64,000 nucleotides of DNA, taken from assembly GCF_024346675.1 (NCBI RefSeq), contig NZ_AP024851.1, forward strand, positions 1 through 64,000, read 5' to 3'. Under the pieces are notes generated by a model, which was not told the origin of the DNA, did no database searches, and saw nothing but the letters and a program-made list of their open reading frames with translations. Shown one piece after another: positions 17,300 through 27,364 of this stretch (position 1 is the first letter of the stretch; the number at the start of each line of letters is the position of its first letter). Position numbers and translations under genes: made by a program. This stretch comes from Photobacterium sanguinicancri (GTDB lineage Bacteria > Pseudomonadota > Gammaproteobacteria > Enterobacterales > Vibrionaceae).

Positions 17300-19798
17300 A
17301 TGGATAAGGAACATTTAATTATCGTCGGGAACGGTATGGTGGGCCATCACTTAGTGCAGCAATTAGTTGAGCAAGGTGCCACCAATCAGTTTTATATTAC
17401 CGTGATCGGTGAAGAGCGTTATGCCGCTTATGATCGCGTTCAGCTTTCATCGCTGTTCTCGGGTAAAGATCACAGCGACCTCATGCTGGGTGATAGCCAG
17501 TGGTATCAAGATAATAATATCGAATTGGTGCTGGGCAGTTGCGTAACCCATATTGATCGTTCGCAACAACGGGTTGAATTAGACAGTGAGGTGATCCTTG
17601 GGTATGACAAGTTGGTTCTGGCGACTGGCTCGACCCCATTTGTACCGCCGATTAAAGGCTATGATCGCGAAAATTGCTTTGTTTATCGTACTTTGGATGA
17701 CTTGTGCGCCATTCGTAAAGCTTGTGATGGGGCTAGAACAGGGGCCGTTATTGGTGGTGGCTTACTCGGGTTAGAAGCGGCAAATGCACTACGCTTGCTG
17801 GGGGTAAAAACCCATGTGGTTGAATTCGCGCCAAGACTAATGCCTGTGCAGCTAGATGAGGGGGCGGGTCAATTACTGGCGCAAAAAGTGACTGATCTTG
17901 GGGTATCAGTACATACCTCGATGATCACTGAATCGATCTGCGACGGTGAAACCGCGAAGCATCGTTTAACCTTTAAAGGTCGCGAACCATTAGAAGTCGA
18001 TGTACTGGTTTTTTCCGCGGGGATCAGACCGCAAGATCAACTGGCAAGATTGGCAGGGCTCGATATCGGAGAGCGAGGTGGCATAGTGATTAACGATCAT
18101 TGTCAAACCAATGATCCTGCCATTTTTGCCATAGGGGAGTGTGCATTGTGGCAGCAACGCATCTTTGGGTTAGTGGCGCCGGGTTATACCATGGCACGCA
18201 TTGCAGCAGATAACCTATTAGGGGGGAAGAAAGCCTTCAGCGGCGCGGATATGAGTACCAAATTGAAGTTACTCGGTGTCGATGTCGCCTCCATTGGTGA
18301 TGCACAAATGCAAACGGAAGGTGCACGAGAAGTCGTACTGCAAGATAACCAAGTCGGTAGCTACAAAAAATTGATCACCGATGCCAAGGGTGAACGTTTA
18401 TTGGGTGCCATATTGGTTGGAGATAATAGCGATTACGATGCGTTATTGCAGTGCTACCTTAATCAAATCGTCTTACCTGAGCATGCTGCGCATTTATTAT
18501 TTGATACTTCGATGCTATCAGGCGTTCAAAATGACGATGCCATTGTCTGTTCTTGTCATAACGTTACCCGAGGAGAGCTGGTGGCGAAAGTGCAGGCGGG
18601 TTGTCATGATATTGGAGAGCTAAAGCTATGCACGAAGGCAGGAACTGGATGTGGTGGCTGTGGCACCATGGTAAAAACCATTCTTGATGACGAAATGGCC
18701 GCAATGGGCATGGAAGTGAGTGATCATCTGTGTGAACACTTTACTTATAGTCGCCAAGCTTTGTACCACCTCTGCCAAGTTGAAGGGATCCGCACCTTTG
18801 ATGAATTAATGGAGCAATATGGAACTGGCCTAGGGTGCGATATCTGTAAACCGACAGCCGCCTCAATTTTTGCCTCATTGTGGAATGAACATGTGCTGGA
18901 ATCTCACCATCAACCCCTCCAAGACTCTAACGACGCTTTTCTTGCCAATATTCAAAAAGATGGCAGTTATTCGGTTGTTCCTCGTGTACCGGGTGGTGAA
19001 ATCACACCGGATAAATTGATTGTGTTAGGCGAAGTCGCACAGAAATTTGATCTTTATACCAAGATAACCGGAGGGCAGCGGGTTGATTTATTTGGTGCTC
19101 AACTGTCGCAATTACCAGCGATTTGGGAGGCCTTGATTCATGCAGGATTTGAGACTGGGCATGCTTATGGGAAATCACTACGGACAGTGAAGTCGTGCGT
19201 GGGATCGACCTGGTGTCGTTATGGTGTAGATGATTCTGTTAGCTTAGCAATAGAGCTAGAAAACCGTTACAAAGGGCTACGTTCTCCCCATAAATTGAAG
19301 TTCGCGGTCTCAGGTTGTACCCGAGAGTGCGCTGAAGCTCAAAGCAAAGATATCGGCATAATCGCAACCGAAAATGGCTGGAACCTCTATGTGGGTGGCA
19401 ATGGTGGGATGCGCCCACGCCATGCGAACTTGTTTGCTTCAGATCTTGATAAAGCCACATTAATTCAGTATATCGATCGCTTCTTGATGTTCTATGTCAA
19501 AACAGCGGATCGGCTACAGCGTACGTCAGTCTGGGTTGAAAGCGTGGATGGGGGATTAGCTTACCTGAAACAAGTGGTGATTGATGACGAACTCGGTATT
19601 GCGAATGAACTTGAAAGCCAGATGACACATGTAATTGATAGTTATCAGTGTGAGTGGCAAACCACATTAAATTCAGAGGAAAAACTGGCGCGTTTCACCC
19701 AATTTGTGAATACAAAAACAGACCCTGAAATCACGACACCAGAAGCGGGTTATCAACGTATTCGCGGTCAGCGTATCCCTTTGAAGGAGATTCAATAA
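17300..19798 (+). CDS. nirB: NADH-dependent nitrite reductase, large subunit
   Basis: An 832-residue siroheme enzyme reducing nitrite to ammonium with NADH in the cytoplasm. Domains in order: FAD-binding (IIVGNGMVGHH, residues 6-16), NAD-binding (VIGGGLLGLEAANAL near 150), a BFD-like [2Fe-2S] domain (CSCHNV, CTKAGTGCGGC at about 415-460), a second BFD-like segment near 485-530, the ferredoxin-like half domain, and the siroheme/[4Fe-4S] domain. The cluster ligands are visible as C633, C639, C673 and C677. The length matches E. coli NirB (847). The last base of its stop is shared with the nirD ATG. Confidence 0.95.
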   Translation: MDKEHLIIVGNGMVGHHLVQQLVEQGATNQFYITVIGEERYAAYDRVQLSSLFSGKDHSDLMLGDSQWYQDNNIELVLGSCVTHIDRSQQRVELDSEVILGYDKLVLATGSTPFVPPIKGYDRENCFVYRTLDDLCAIRKACDGARTGAVIGGGLLGLEAANALRLLGVKTHVVEFAPRLMPVQLDEGAGQLLAQKVTDLGVSVHTSMITESICDGETAKHRLTFKGREPLEVDVLVFSAGIRPQDQLARLAGLDIGERGGIVINDHCQTNDPAIFAIGECALWQQRIFGLVAPGYTMARIAADNLLGGKKAFSGADMSTKLKLLGVDVASIGDAQMQTEGAREVVLQDNQVGSYKKLITDAKGERLLGAILVGDNSDYDALLQCYLNQIVLPEHAAHLLFDTSMLSGVQNDDAIVCSCHNVTRGELVAKVQAGCHDIGELKLCTKAGTGCGGCGTMVKTILDDEMAAMGMEVSDHLCEHFTYSRQALYHLCQVEGIRTFDELMEQYGTGLGCDICKPTAASIFASLWNEHVLESHHQPLQDSNDAFLANIQKDGSYSVVPRVPGGEITPDKLIVLGEVAQKFDLYTKITGGQRVDLFGAQLSQLPAIWEALIHAGFETGHAYGKSLRTVKSCVGSTWCRYGVDDSVSLAIELENRYKGLRSPHKLKFAVSGCTRECAEAQSKDIGIIATENGWNLYVGGNGGMRPRHANLFASDLDKATLIQYIDRFLMFYVKTADRLQRTSVWVESVDGGLAYLKQVVIDDELGIANELESQMTHVIDSYQCEWQTTLNSEEKLARFTQFVNTKTDPEITTPEAGYQRIRGQRIPLKEIQ

Positions 19799-20130
19799 TG
19801 TGGACGAAAGTATGCCATCGTGAACAACTTATCCCTGAATCAGGTCGGGCCGCATTGGTTGAACAACAGCAACTTGCACTGTTTTATTTACCGTCAATCC
19901 AAGAACAGGTTTTTGCAGTAGGAAACTGGGATCCGATAGGAAAAGCCTTTGTGATCAGTCGGGGTATTGTCGGTGACATTGCAGGCCAGTTGTGCGTCGC
20001 TTCGCCCTTGTACAAACAACACTTTCAGCTGGCAACAGGCGAGTGTATCGAACAGCAAGGTATCCAATTACCTGTGTGGCAAACACAATGGCGCGGTGAA
20101 GAGTTGTGGATACATATGAATCAAGAATAA
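19798..20130 (+). CDS. nirD: Nitrite reductase small subunit
   Basis: A 110-residue NirD subunit required for NirB activity. It has a Rieske-like fold but the metal-binding Cys/His pairs of true Rieske proteins are absent, which is normal for NirD. Recognisable parts are the ENN-like region with FAVGNWDPIGKAFVISRGI and the ending QLPVWQTQWRGEELWI. It overlaps nirB by one base and closes the nrt-nir operon; a terminator follows at 20256. Confidence 0.93.
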   Translation: MWTKVCHREQLIPESGRAALVEQQQLALFYLPSIQEQVFAVGNWDPIGKAFVISRGIVGDIAGQLCVASPLYKQHFQLATGECIEQQGIQLPVWQTQWRGEELWIHMNQE

Positions 20131-20211
20131 GCCTGAACCACACTGAACCTTATTGGTATTAATGATCTCACTTGGTTTTTTGCGTAGTTAAACATTGTGA
20201 GCGTTTTAGAT

Positions 20212-20236
20212 AAAAAAAGCCGGACGAAAGTCCGGC
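20212..20236 (-). terminator. Terminator of the tal-tkt operon (minus strand)
   Basis: GCCGGAC-GAAA-GTCCGGC is a perfect seven-base stem with a tetraloop. Read on the minus strand it is followed by seven T residues. Confidence 0.85.
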
Positions 20237-20255
20237 AATGTAAGAAGGGATTCGG

Positions 20256-20288
20256 TTCTATCTCTCTTGCGAGAGGTAGAACTTTTTT
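20256..20288 (+). terminator. Terminator of the nrt-nir operon (plus strand)
   Basis: TTCTATCTCTC pairs with GAGAGGTAGAA (one G-T wobble) across a TTGC loop and is followed by CTTTTTTATT. It lies between convergent operons and serves the plus strand. Confidence 0.85.
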
Positions 20289-20355
20289 ATTGTTAGTATT
20301 CGCGTTGCGTTATAAAACAGAACTGACAAGAAGAAGCCAGCTCTGCTTTCACAAA

Positions 20356-22350
20356 TTAAGCTAGAAGCTCTTTCGCATTGTTCACTACGTTTTCAGTGGT
20401 GAAACCGAACATTTTGAATAGCTCGCCTGCAGGTGCAGATTCGCCAAATGTTGTCATACCAATGATACGACCATTTAGGCCAACATATTTGAACCAGAAG
20501 TCAGCAATACCCGCTTCTACAGCAACACGAGCAGTAACATCTGCTGGTAATACTGCTTCACGGTACGCTGCGTCTTGCTTGTCGAACACGTCTGTTGCTG
20601 GCATAGAAACTACGCGAACCTGACGACCTTCAGCCGTTAGTTGTGCTGCTGCTTCTACTGCTAGTTCAACTTCAGAACCTGTTGCGATGAAGATAAGCTC
20701 TGGTTTACCGGCACAATCTTTCAGGATGTAACCACCTTTCGCGATGTTAGCAACTTGCTCTGCATCACGTGGTTGTTGCGCTAGGTTTTGACGCGAGAAG
20801 ATTAGCGATGTTGGGCCATCTTTACGTTCAATTGCCAGTTTCCAAGCAACAGCAGATTCAACTTGGTCACATGGACGCCATGTGCTCATGTTTGGCGTTA
20901 GACGCAGTGAAGATACTTGCTCAACAGGTTGGTGTGTTGGACCATCTTCGCCTAGGCCGATTGAATCGTGCGTGTACACTTGGATGTTCTGAATTTTCAT
21001 CAGTGCAGCCATACGCATTGCGTTACGCGCGTATTCCATGAACATTAGGAATGTAGCGCCGTATGGTACGAAACCACCGTGTAGCGCAATACCGTTCATG
21101 ATCGCTGTCATACCGAACTCACGTACACCGTAATGGATGTAGTTGCCCGAGAAATCAGCTGCTGTTAGCGACTTAGAACCCGACCACATAGTGAGGTTAG
21201 AAGGCGCAAGGTCAGCAGAGCCGCCCATGAATTCTGGCAGCATAGCACCAAACGCTTCTAGTGCGTTTTGTGATGCTTTACGTGATGCAATGTTTGCTGG
21301 GTTAGCTTGAAGATCAGCAATGATTGCTGATGCTTTTTCTTCCCACTGTGCAGGTAAATCACCGTTTACACGACGCTTGTATTCAGCCGCTAGTTCAGGG
21401 AAAGCTGCTTCATACGCTGCAAATTTCTCGTTCCAGCTTGCTTCTTTCGCTGCGCCTGCTTCTTTCGCATCCCATTCAGCTGTAATGTCTGCAGGGATTT
21501 CGAATGGACCGTGGTTCCAGCCAAGTTGTGCTTTGGTTGCTGTAATTTCTTCAGCACCTAGTGGCGCACCGTGACAGTCGTGTGTGCCTGCTTTGTTTGG
21601 TGAACCAAAACCGATAACCGTTTTAGTACAAATAAGCGTTGGACGACCTGTTTCTGCTTTCGCCGCTTCAATCGCTGCATTGATTGCGTCAGCATCGTGA
21701 CCATCAACCGCAGGAATTACATGCCAGCCGTATGCTTCGAAACGCTTAGGCGTATCGTCAGAGAACCAACCTTCAACTTCACCATCGATAGAGATGCCGT
21801 TGTCATCCCAGAATGCTACTAGCTTGCCTAGGCCCAATGTGCCTGCAAGTGAACATGCTTCGTGAGAGATACCTTCCATTAGACAGCCATCGCCCATGAA
21901 CACGTAAGTGTTGTGGTCAACGATGTCGTGGCCTTCACGGTTGAATTGTGCAGCAAGTGCTTTCTCAGCCATTGCCATACCAACACCGTTGGTGATGCCT
22001 TGGCCTAGTGGACCCGTTGTTGTTTCAACACCCGGTGCGTAACCGTATTCAGGGTGACCCGGTGTTTTAGAGTGCAGTTGACGGAAGTTCTTCAGATCTT
22101 CGATAGAAAGGTCGTAACCTGTCAGGTGAAGCAGAGAGTAAATTAGCATTGAACCGTGGCCGTTCGACAAAATGAAACGGTCGCGATCAGCCCACTCAGG
22201 GTTTTGTGGGTTGTGGTTCATGTGGTCACGCCACAGTACTTCAGCGATATCAGCCATGCCCATAGGTGCGCCAGGGTGGCCTGAGTTTGCTTGTTGTACG
22301 CCATCCATGCTTAGGGCACGAATTGCATTTGCTAAGACTTTACGTTCCAT
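20356..22350 (-). CDS. tkt: Transketolase
   Basis: A 664-residue thiamine-diphosphate enzyme of the pentose phosphate pathway, full length compared with E. coli TktA (663). The N-terminal domain carries the substrate region [17 protein letters not shown] and the TPP motif beginning [13 protein letters not shown] and closing at [11 protein letters not shown]. The pyrimidine-binding and C-terminal domains follow without gaps. It lies 80 bp downstream of tal on the same strand, so tal and tkt probably form one transcription unit with an internal hairpin. In Vibrionaceae this tal-tkt pair is often on the second chromosome. Confidence 0.96.
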   Translation of the reverse strand: MERKVLANAIRALSMDGVQQANSGHPGAPMGMADIAEVLWRDHMNHNPQNPEWADRDRFILSNGHGSMLIYSLLHLTGYDLSIEDLKNFRQLHSKTPGHPEYGYAPGVETTTGPLGQGITNGVGMAMAEKALAAQFNREGHDIVDHNTYVFMGDGCLMEGISHEACSLAGTLGLGKLVAFWDDNGISIDGEVEGWFSDDTPKRFEAYGWHVIPAVDGHDADAINAAIEAAKAETGRPTLICTKTVIGFGSPNKAGTHDCHGAPLGAEEITATKAQLGWNHGPFEIPADITAEWDAKEAGAAKEASWNEKFAAYEAAFPELAAEYKRRVNGDLPAQWEEKASAIIADLQANPANIASRKASQNALEAFGAMLPEFMGGSADLAPSNLTMWSGSKSLTAADFSGNYIHYGVREFGMTAIMNGIALHGGFVPYGATFLMFMEYARNAMRMAALMKIQNIQVYTHDSIGLGEDGPTHQPVEQVSSLRLTPNMSTWRPCDQVESAVAWKLAIERKDGPTSLIFSRQNLAQQPRDAEQVANIAKGGYILKDCAGKPELIFIATGSEVELAVEAAAQLTAEGRQVRVVSMPATDVFDKQDAAYREAVLPADVTARVAVEAGIADFWFKYVGLNGRIIGMTTFGESAPAGELFKMFGFTTENVVNNAKELLA

Positions 22351-22383
22351 AGTTATATCACCAAAAAGTTTATCAAATCGAAA

Positions 22384-22412
22384 AAGAAGAAAGCGGCTAT
22401 AAGGGCCGCTTT
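22384..22412 (-). terminator. Hairpin between tal and tkt
   Basis: AAGCGGC pairs with GCCGCTT around a seven-base loop; on the minus strand it is followed by a pyrimidine-rich run (TCTTCTTTTT). It could partly terminate tal transcripts or stabilise their 3' ends. Confidence 0.55.
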
Positions 22413-22430
22413 CTGAAATAGATTTTAGTC

Positions 22431-23381
22431 TTATAGACGGTCAGCAATCATAGTCTCTAGCTTGCCTTGGTCAACCGCAAAGTTACGGATACCTTCAGCC
22501 AGTTTTTCAACTGCCATTGCGTCTTGGTTGTGATCCCATAGGAACTCAGCGTGTGTCATTGCCGCAGGGCGTTCTTTCGTACCGTTAGAGTCGATTAGCT
22601 TCTCTACTACTTCACCTTCAGCCGCTTCTAGTTCAGCTAGAAGTTGAGGGGCGATAGTTAGACGGTCACAGCCAGCAAGTTCTAGGATCTCGCCGATGTT
22701 ACGGAAGCTTGCGCCCATAACAACAGTCTTGTAACCGTGCTCTTTGTAGTAGTTGTAGATAGCGCTTACTGATAGTACGCCTGGATCTTCTTGTGCTTCG
22801 AAATCACGGCCTTCTTTCGCTTTGTACCAGTCCATAATACGACCAACGAAAGGTGAGATTAGGAATACACCCGCTTCAGCACAAGCACGCGCTTGAGCAA
22901 AAGAGAATAGAAGCGTTAGGTTACAGTTGATGCCTTCTTTTTCTAGGACTTCAGCTGCGCGAATACCTTCCCACGTTGAAGCTAGTTTGATCAGGATGCG
23001 ATCGTTTGTGATGCCGGCATCGTTGTACATTTTAATCAGTTGGCGTGCTTTAGTGATGCTGCCTTCTGTGTCGTAAGAAAGACGCGCATCAACTTCTGTT
23101 GAGATGCGGCCAGGTACAACGTTAAGAATTTCTTTACCGATGCTAACAGCTAGCATGTCACAAGTATCTTGTACTTGTTGTGCTTTATCGTCGCTTTGTG
23201 TTTTTGCGTAAGCAATAGAAGCGTCGATAAGAGGAGCATATTCAGCGATTTGAGCGGCTTTCAGGATCAACGATGGGTTCGTTGTTGCGTCTTCAGGCTT
23301 GTACTTGCTAATTGCTTCAATGTCACCGGTATCAGCAACAACAGTAGTAAGCGCGCGCAATTGTTCTAGTTTAGTGCTCAT
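22431..23381 (-). CDS. tal: Transaldolase
   Basis: A 316-residue class I transaldolase (TalA/TalB type) moving a dihydroxyacetone unit between sugar phosphates. The Schiff-base lysine is K132 in [12 protein letters not shown], as in E. coli TalB. Other family motifs are DATTNPSLI near the N-terminus and [14 protein letters not shown] 23381 is chosen instead of the in-frame TTG at 23390, because it gives the standard family N-terminus MSTKLEQL and has an AAGG site at suitable distance. Confidence 0.96.
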   Translation of the reverse strand: MSTKLEQLRALTTVVADTGDIEAISKYKPEDATTNPSLILKAAQIAEYAPLIDASIAYAKTQSDDKAQQVQDTCDMLAVSIGKEILNVVPGRISTEVDARLSYDTEGSITKARQLIKMYNDAGITNDRILIKLASTWEGIRAAEVLEKEGINCNLTLLFSFAQARACAEAGVFLISPFVGRIMDWYKAKEGRDFEAQEDPGVLSVSAIYNYYKEHGYKTVVMGASFRNIGEILELAGCDRLTIAPQLLAELEAAEGEVVEKLIDSNGTKERPAAMTHAEFLWDHNQDAMAVEKLAEGIRNFAVDQGKLETMIADRL

Positions 23382-23712
23382 ATCTATCAACCTTTTACGT
23401 ATTGGACTTGTCTCAATGCTAGTTCAGATATTGATTAACAAGGTTATCTTTACTGGCTTGTGACATCTTCTGTTTGTACCAAACAATCACTGTGTGAACA
23501 TTTGGTTTGCTTGAGAGCAATTGATGGAGTGATAATTATCTTTTTGGCATATTCTGTCAATTATAAAGCATAGTAAACCGTGCTTTGATCTCACTTATTC
23601 TGTAATTTTTATCAATCGAGCCGTTTTCATGACATTAAAGCATTCACTATTTGCATTTAATAAACGCATTGAGTGTGAGCATTTGATCTCACGTACGATC
23701 AAATGCTCTATT
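23382..23712. other. Intergenic region with strong inverted repeat
   Basis: About 330 bp holding the tal promoter. At its kinase-proximal end lies a perfect 12-bp inverted repeat (GAGCATTTGATC at 23677-23688, GATCAAATGCTC at 23697-23708) with an 8-nt loop, directly behind the hybrid kinase stop. No T-run follows it on the minus strand, so it may be a transcript-end stabiliser rather than a plain terminator. Confidence 0.6.
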
Positions 23713-26523
23713 TTATAGGCTGAATTCGGCCTCTTCCTCGGCATGCTGCTGGATTTCACTCACCAAAATGTTGAGCTGGTTTCGTAGATCATCCATATCT
23801 TCCTCAAGCGGTAAGGTATTCGTTTTAACGCGTTTTTCGATAATCGTAGCAGCTTGACGGACACCATCGGCACAAATGCTGCCCGACGCCCCTTTGAGTG
23901 AATGGCTAATTAGAATCGCTTGGCTGAAATCTTGCTCTGTTAGTGCTTGCTCTAATTTATCGACATCCTTGGCATGTTCGTTAGCAAACATCACCAAGAA
24001 GGTCTGAACCATCTCATGATCACCGTCCATCATTTCAAGTAACTCAGCTAGGTCAACATACTGATAGCGATGATGAGGGGAGCTTATCTGGCTGTTATTT
24101 TGAGGGTTATCTTCACCCGTCTTTGTTGATAAAACTTGGTGTTGTTCATTAGCTTCATTGGATAAAAGGGCGGTCTGTGTCTGTTTGCTTTCAAGGGCAA
24201 TACGCAATTGTGCCATTGCTGTAATTTTGTGTTTAAAGCGTTGTAGCGCATCTAATAGCTTGCGCTCATCAAGGGGTTTGGTGATCACGCAATCAACGCC
24301 TGCTGCCAGCATATTGCGTTGAGTTTCTTCAAACACATCAGCGGTGCAGGCAAAAATCGGTATTTTACGGGTGTCTGAGCGTAAGCGGCGAATGCGTTTA
24401 GTCGCCTCAATACCATCCATTACTGGCATGTGGTTATCCATCAAAATAACGTCAAACACTTGGTGCTGTAAAATGTCGAGGGCTTCGGCGCCATTTTCAA
24501 CCGCAGTCGTTGTAAAGCCACGTTGTTTAAGAAATGACTCAATAATTAAGGTGTTTAAGTGGTTATCTTCGACAATCAGTACTTTTAGGTTTTGGAATGC
24601 GCTGTGATCAAAGGCAACATCGGTCGTTTGTTGTTGTTCGTACTGACCTTGTTGTAAAGCAAGGGTAACCGTGAATACCGATCCTGTGCCCTCCGTACTT
24701 TTAAGCTGTACTTCTCCATCCATAAGTTCAGCAAGTTGACGCACAATACTCAGGCCGAGGCCTGTGCCACCAAAACGGCGGCTGGTTGATATTTCAGCTT
24801 GGGCAAAAGGGTCGAAAATTTGGCTAATACGCTCAGGGGCAATCCCAATACCAGTATCTTGCGTAATGATAGTGAGCTGCTTTTCATTGTTGGATTTTCC
24901 ATTTTGCAAACGCAGGGTGACGTTGACTTCACCGTTTTCTGTAAATTTGATGGCGTTACTGATCAAGTTAAACAAGATTTGACGGATACGGGCTTTATCC
25001 GCATAAAACCACGCATTTTTATCGAGTTCACAATGAATGTGAAAATCGATGCCCTTTTCCTTTGCTAACGAGTGATAGGTACTTTCAATGGTGCCAACTA
25101 AGTCGGTAAAACAAAAATTGGTGCAATCTAGCTTGAGCTTCCCTTGCTCTATTTTTGAAAAATCCAAAATATCGTTGAGCAGCGACATCATGTGCTTGCC
25201 AGAATCTAGCAGCGTATTGAGGTGGTGTTCTTGTTCGCGAGTCAGATCTGTTTTGAGTAGAAGCTGAGAAAGCCCCAACATCCCGTTCATCGGGGTACGA
25301 ATTTCGTGTGATAAATTAGCTAAAAATGCAGACTTTGCACGATCAGCAGATTTCGCCTTATGAAGCGCTTGATTCAAACGGCTTGTATCGTAAGCAATCC
25401 GTTCTGCTCCTTGGTTCAATGCGTCATGCAGAACCTGAAATTCGTGGGGACCTTTGAAATGCTTACTCGCAGAGAAGTTGCCAAGTTTAAAATGCGCGGC
25501 AAAGCGCGACAGCTTAGTGAGGGGATCTGTAATTCGCTTGGTGAGTACCACAGATAAAATGATGATGACAAATGCGGTAAATAACAGTGCCAGCATGAAG
25601 TATTGATGAAGTTCATCTATTGAGCTGGTAATGGTTTTTTGCGGTGTGACTGTGACTAATGACCAATTTGGTAGGTCTGGTCCTTGAAGCGAGCCAATGG
25701 CTGTCACTGTCGCTGTAAAGGCTTCTTGGTAACGGTCTTTGTATTGGATAATGTGTGGTTGTGAAACATCAATATTTTGAGCTTTAAGATTAAATTTAAA
25801 ATCAGAAAAAGTTTGTAACGCCTGACCTTGATAGTGGCCAGCCAGCATAGTGTCGCCTTGGGCGTTAACAATAAAAGCAAAATCGGTATTGCTTATTTGT
25901 TTTCCTAAAAAGCGTAATCGGTCATTGATTTCACTTAAACGGTATTCAACCAGAAGATAACGTACCGCTGTGCTATCAGCGACTCGGGTGATTAAAAATA
26001 AGCAGGGTGCTTGTGCAATGTTGGGTGGCACAAATATATATACCTTCTTGCCTGAGTTAAGGTATTGCTGCTCTAACTGGTTAAAGTTATCAATACTGAA
26101 TTTGGCGACTTCTTGGCTAAGGTTAACGGCACCTTGATGCGATGAGTCGATAACTTGGTAAGTAGGCGTGGAGTAAATGGTGCTTTTTTCTATTAGGTGA
26201 ATCGCATTGTAAACGGACTCATTGGCCGTTAATTGTTGAAGGTATTTGCTGATGATAGCGGGGGATGCTGAAACTAATGGCGATGATGTGAGTATCGGAG
26301 ACTGAGCTAGATCGTTAAGCTCGTTAACGTGGTGCTGGATAAGGTCATCGAGATTTTGTGCGGCAATGTTAGTGCGGCTAATCATGCCCGTTGCTATTTG
26401 CTCAAGGGCGACAGACGAGAGCTTCTCACTGCTCGTCCAGCTGTACATAAATGCGGGCAATATGCCAACACATAGCATGCTGGCTAATAAAATGGGTTTA
26501 ATACGGTTGGGGAAAAACTGCAT
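23713..26523 (-). CDS. Hybrid sensor histidine kinase with receiver and HPt domains
   Basis: A 936-residue membrane sensor of the BarA/ArcB-like layout. A first membrane helix (residues 10-28) and a second (about 310-330) enclose a periplasmic Cache-like sensing region of about 280 residues, followed by HAMP, HisKA with phospho-acceptor H406 ([12 protein letters not shown]), HATPase_c ([21 protein letters not shown]), a receiver with D696 ([11 protein letters not shown]) and a C-terminal HPt with H874 (SHSLKGAS). All phosphorelay residues are intact. No cognate regulator gene is adjacent, so its output is unknown. The signal is also unknown. Confidence 0.93.
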   Translation of the reverse strand: MQFFPNRIKPILLASMLCVGILPAFMYSWTSSEKLSSVALEQIATGMISRTNIAAQNLDDLIQHHVNELNDLAQSPILTSSPLVSASPAIISKYLQQLTANESVYNAIHLIEKSTIYSTPTYQVIDSSHQGAVNLSQEVAKFSIDNFNQLEQQYLNSGKKVYIFVPPNIAQAPCLFLITRVADSTAVRYLLVEYRLSEINDRLRFLGKQISNTDFAFIVNAQGDTMLAGHYQGQALQTFSDFKFNLKAQNIDVSQPHIIQYKDRYQEAFTATVTAIGSLQGPDLPNWSLVTVTPQKTITSSIDELHQYFMLALLFTAFVIIILSVVLTKRITDPLTKLSRFAAHFKLGNFSASKHFKGPHEFQVLHDALNQGAERIAYDTSRLNQALHKAKSADRAKSAFLANLSHEIRTPMNGMLGLSQLLLKTDLTREQEHHLNTLLDSGKHMMSLLNDILDFSKIEQGKLKLDCTNFCFTDLVGTIESTYHSLAKEKGIDFHIHCELDKNAWFYADKARIRQILFNLISNAIKFTENGEVNVTLRLQNGKSNNEKQLTIITQDTGIGIAPERISQIFDPFAQAEISTSRRFGGTGLGLSIVRQLAELMDGEVQLKSTEGTGSVFTVTLALQQGQYEQQQTTDVAFDHSAFQNLKVLIVEDNHLNTLIIESFLKQRGFTTTAVENGAEALDILQHQVFDVILMDNHMPVMDGIEATKRIRRLRSDTRKIPIFACTADVFEETQRNMLAAGVDCVITKPLDERKLLDALQRFKHKITAMAQLRIALESKQTQTALLSNEANEQHQVLSTKTGEDNPQNNSQISSPHHRYQYVDLAELLEMMDGDHEMVQTFLVMFANEHAKDVDKLEQALTEQDFSQAILISHSLKGASGSICADGVRQAATIIEKRVKTNTLPLEEDMDDLRNQLNILVSEIQQHAEEEAEFSL

Positions 26524-26833
26524 GTCCGACTATCCCTGCTGCGAATACTGATGAATTGACATCTGTTTTATTTAACATCTTGTAAACAAATATATCAGCA
26601 TGGATGTGCGTGCGGCGAGGTTATCCAGGTAATTTTGTGGTTCGTACAAAAATCTGTGAGCAATTCATCATTCTGCTGTTGTTACAGCACGTGGATTGAC
26701 AGTAATCCTGCTCACTTTGTTGCTTATTATCGTAAGGTGTCAGCCGGTGCTTAGGGGATCATTACGGTGCTATTTAAACGGAGATATTTAAGTCCCAAAC
26801 TGACGTATATTTCTTATTGATAACTCGCGAGAG
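26524..26833. other. Intergenic region
   Basis: About 310 bp between the hybrid kinase start and the SMR gene stop. It should contain the kinase promoter. No ORF, strong hairpin or RNA gene was seen. Confidence 0.5.
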
Positions 26834-27163
26834 TTAATGGCTATGGCCTGTGCCAGATAAATTAATAATCGCGATGCCGATAGCAATGACAACCATGCCA
26901 ATCCACACTTTAGTATCAAGATGTTGTTTGTAAATAATACTAGACATTGCAGTGACTAAAACTATCGCCATCCCAGCCCACATAGCGTGCACAATACCGA
27001 CGGGGAGTGACCGCATAGCTTGGCCTAGAAAAAGGAATGCGAGTAAGTGTCCAAGGATAACGATGCTACTGGGTAACCAGTTGGTGAAGCCGTTAGTCGC
27101 ACGTAATGCAACATGTGACGTTGCTTCTGCCATCACACCTAAAAGAAGAAATAACCAACCCAT
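26834..27163 (-). CDS. Small multidrug resistance (SMR/EmrE-like) transporter
   Basis: A 109-residue four-helix inner-membrane protein of the SMR family, which acts as a proton-coupled antiporter dimer. The essential membrane glutamate is E13 (GVMAEATSHVALR). The third helix contains the AMWAGMAIVL segment, corresponding to the A-I/V-W-S/A-G signature. The His-containing tail GTGHSH is not conserved. Whether it exports quaternary cations, guanidinium or polyamines cannot be told from sequence alone. Confidence 0.88.
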   Translation of the reverse strand: MGWLFLLLGVMAEATSHVALRATNGFTNWLPSSIVILGHLLAFLFLGQAMRSLPVGIVHAMWAGMAIVLVTAMSSIIYKQHLDTKVWIGMVVIAIGIAIINLSGTGHSH

Positions 27164-27281
27164 AACACCCTCAAATACATACTTGTCGAAAAGAAGGACT
27201 AGTTTAATTGTTTCTTAAGAAATGATAATCGCTGATTTTTATAAATTACTTTTACGAGGAGGTAATAATCGAAGGGTTGTC

Positions 27282-27308
27282 AAAACCGCCTTTAAGATTA
27301 AAAGGCGG
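27282..27308 (-). terminator. Terminator downstream of the zinc-ribbon gene
   Basis: CCGCCTTT pairs with AAAGGCGG across an eight-base loop region and is followed by TTTT on the minus strand. Confidence 0.7.
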
Positions 27309-27364
27309 CGATACATATATGAGATACCTGTGTGAGACAGATATATGCAGTAACTTTGGGCGCG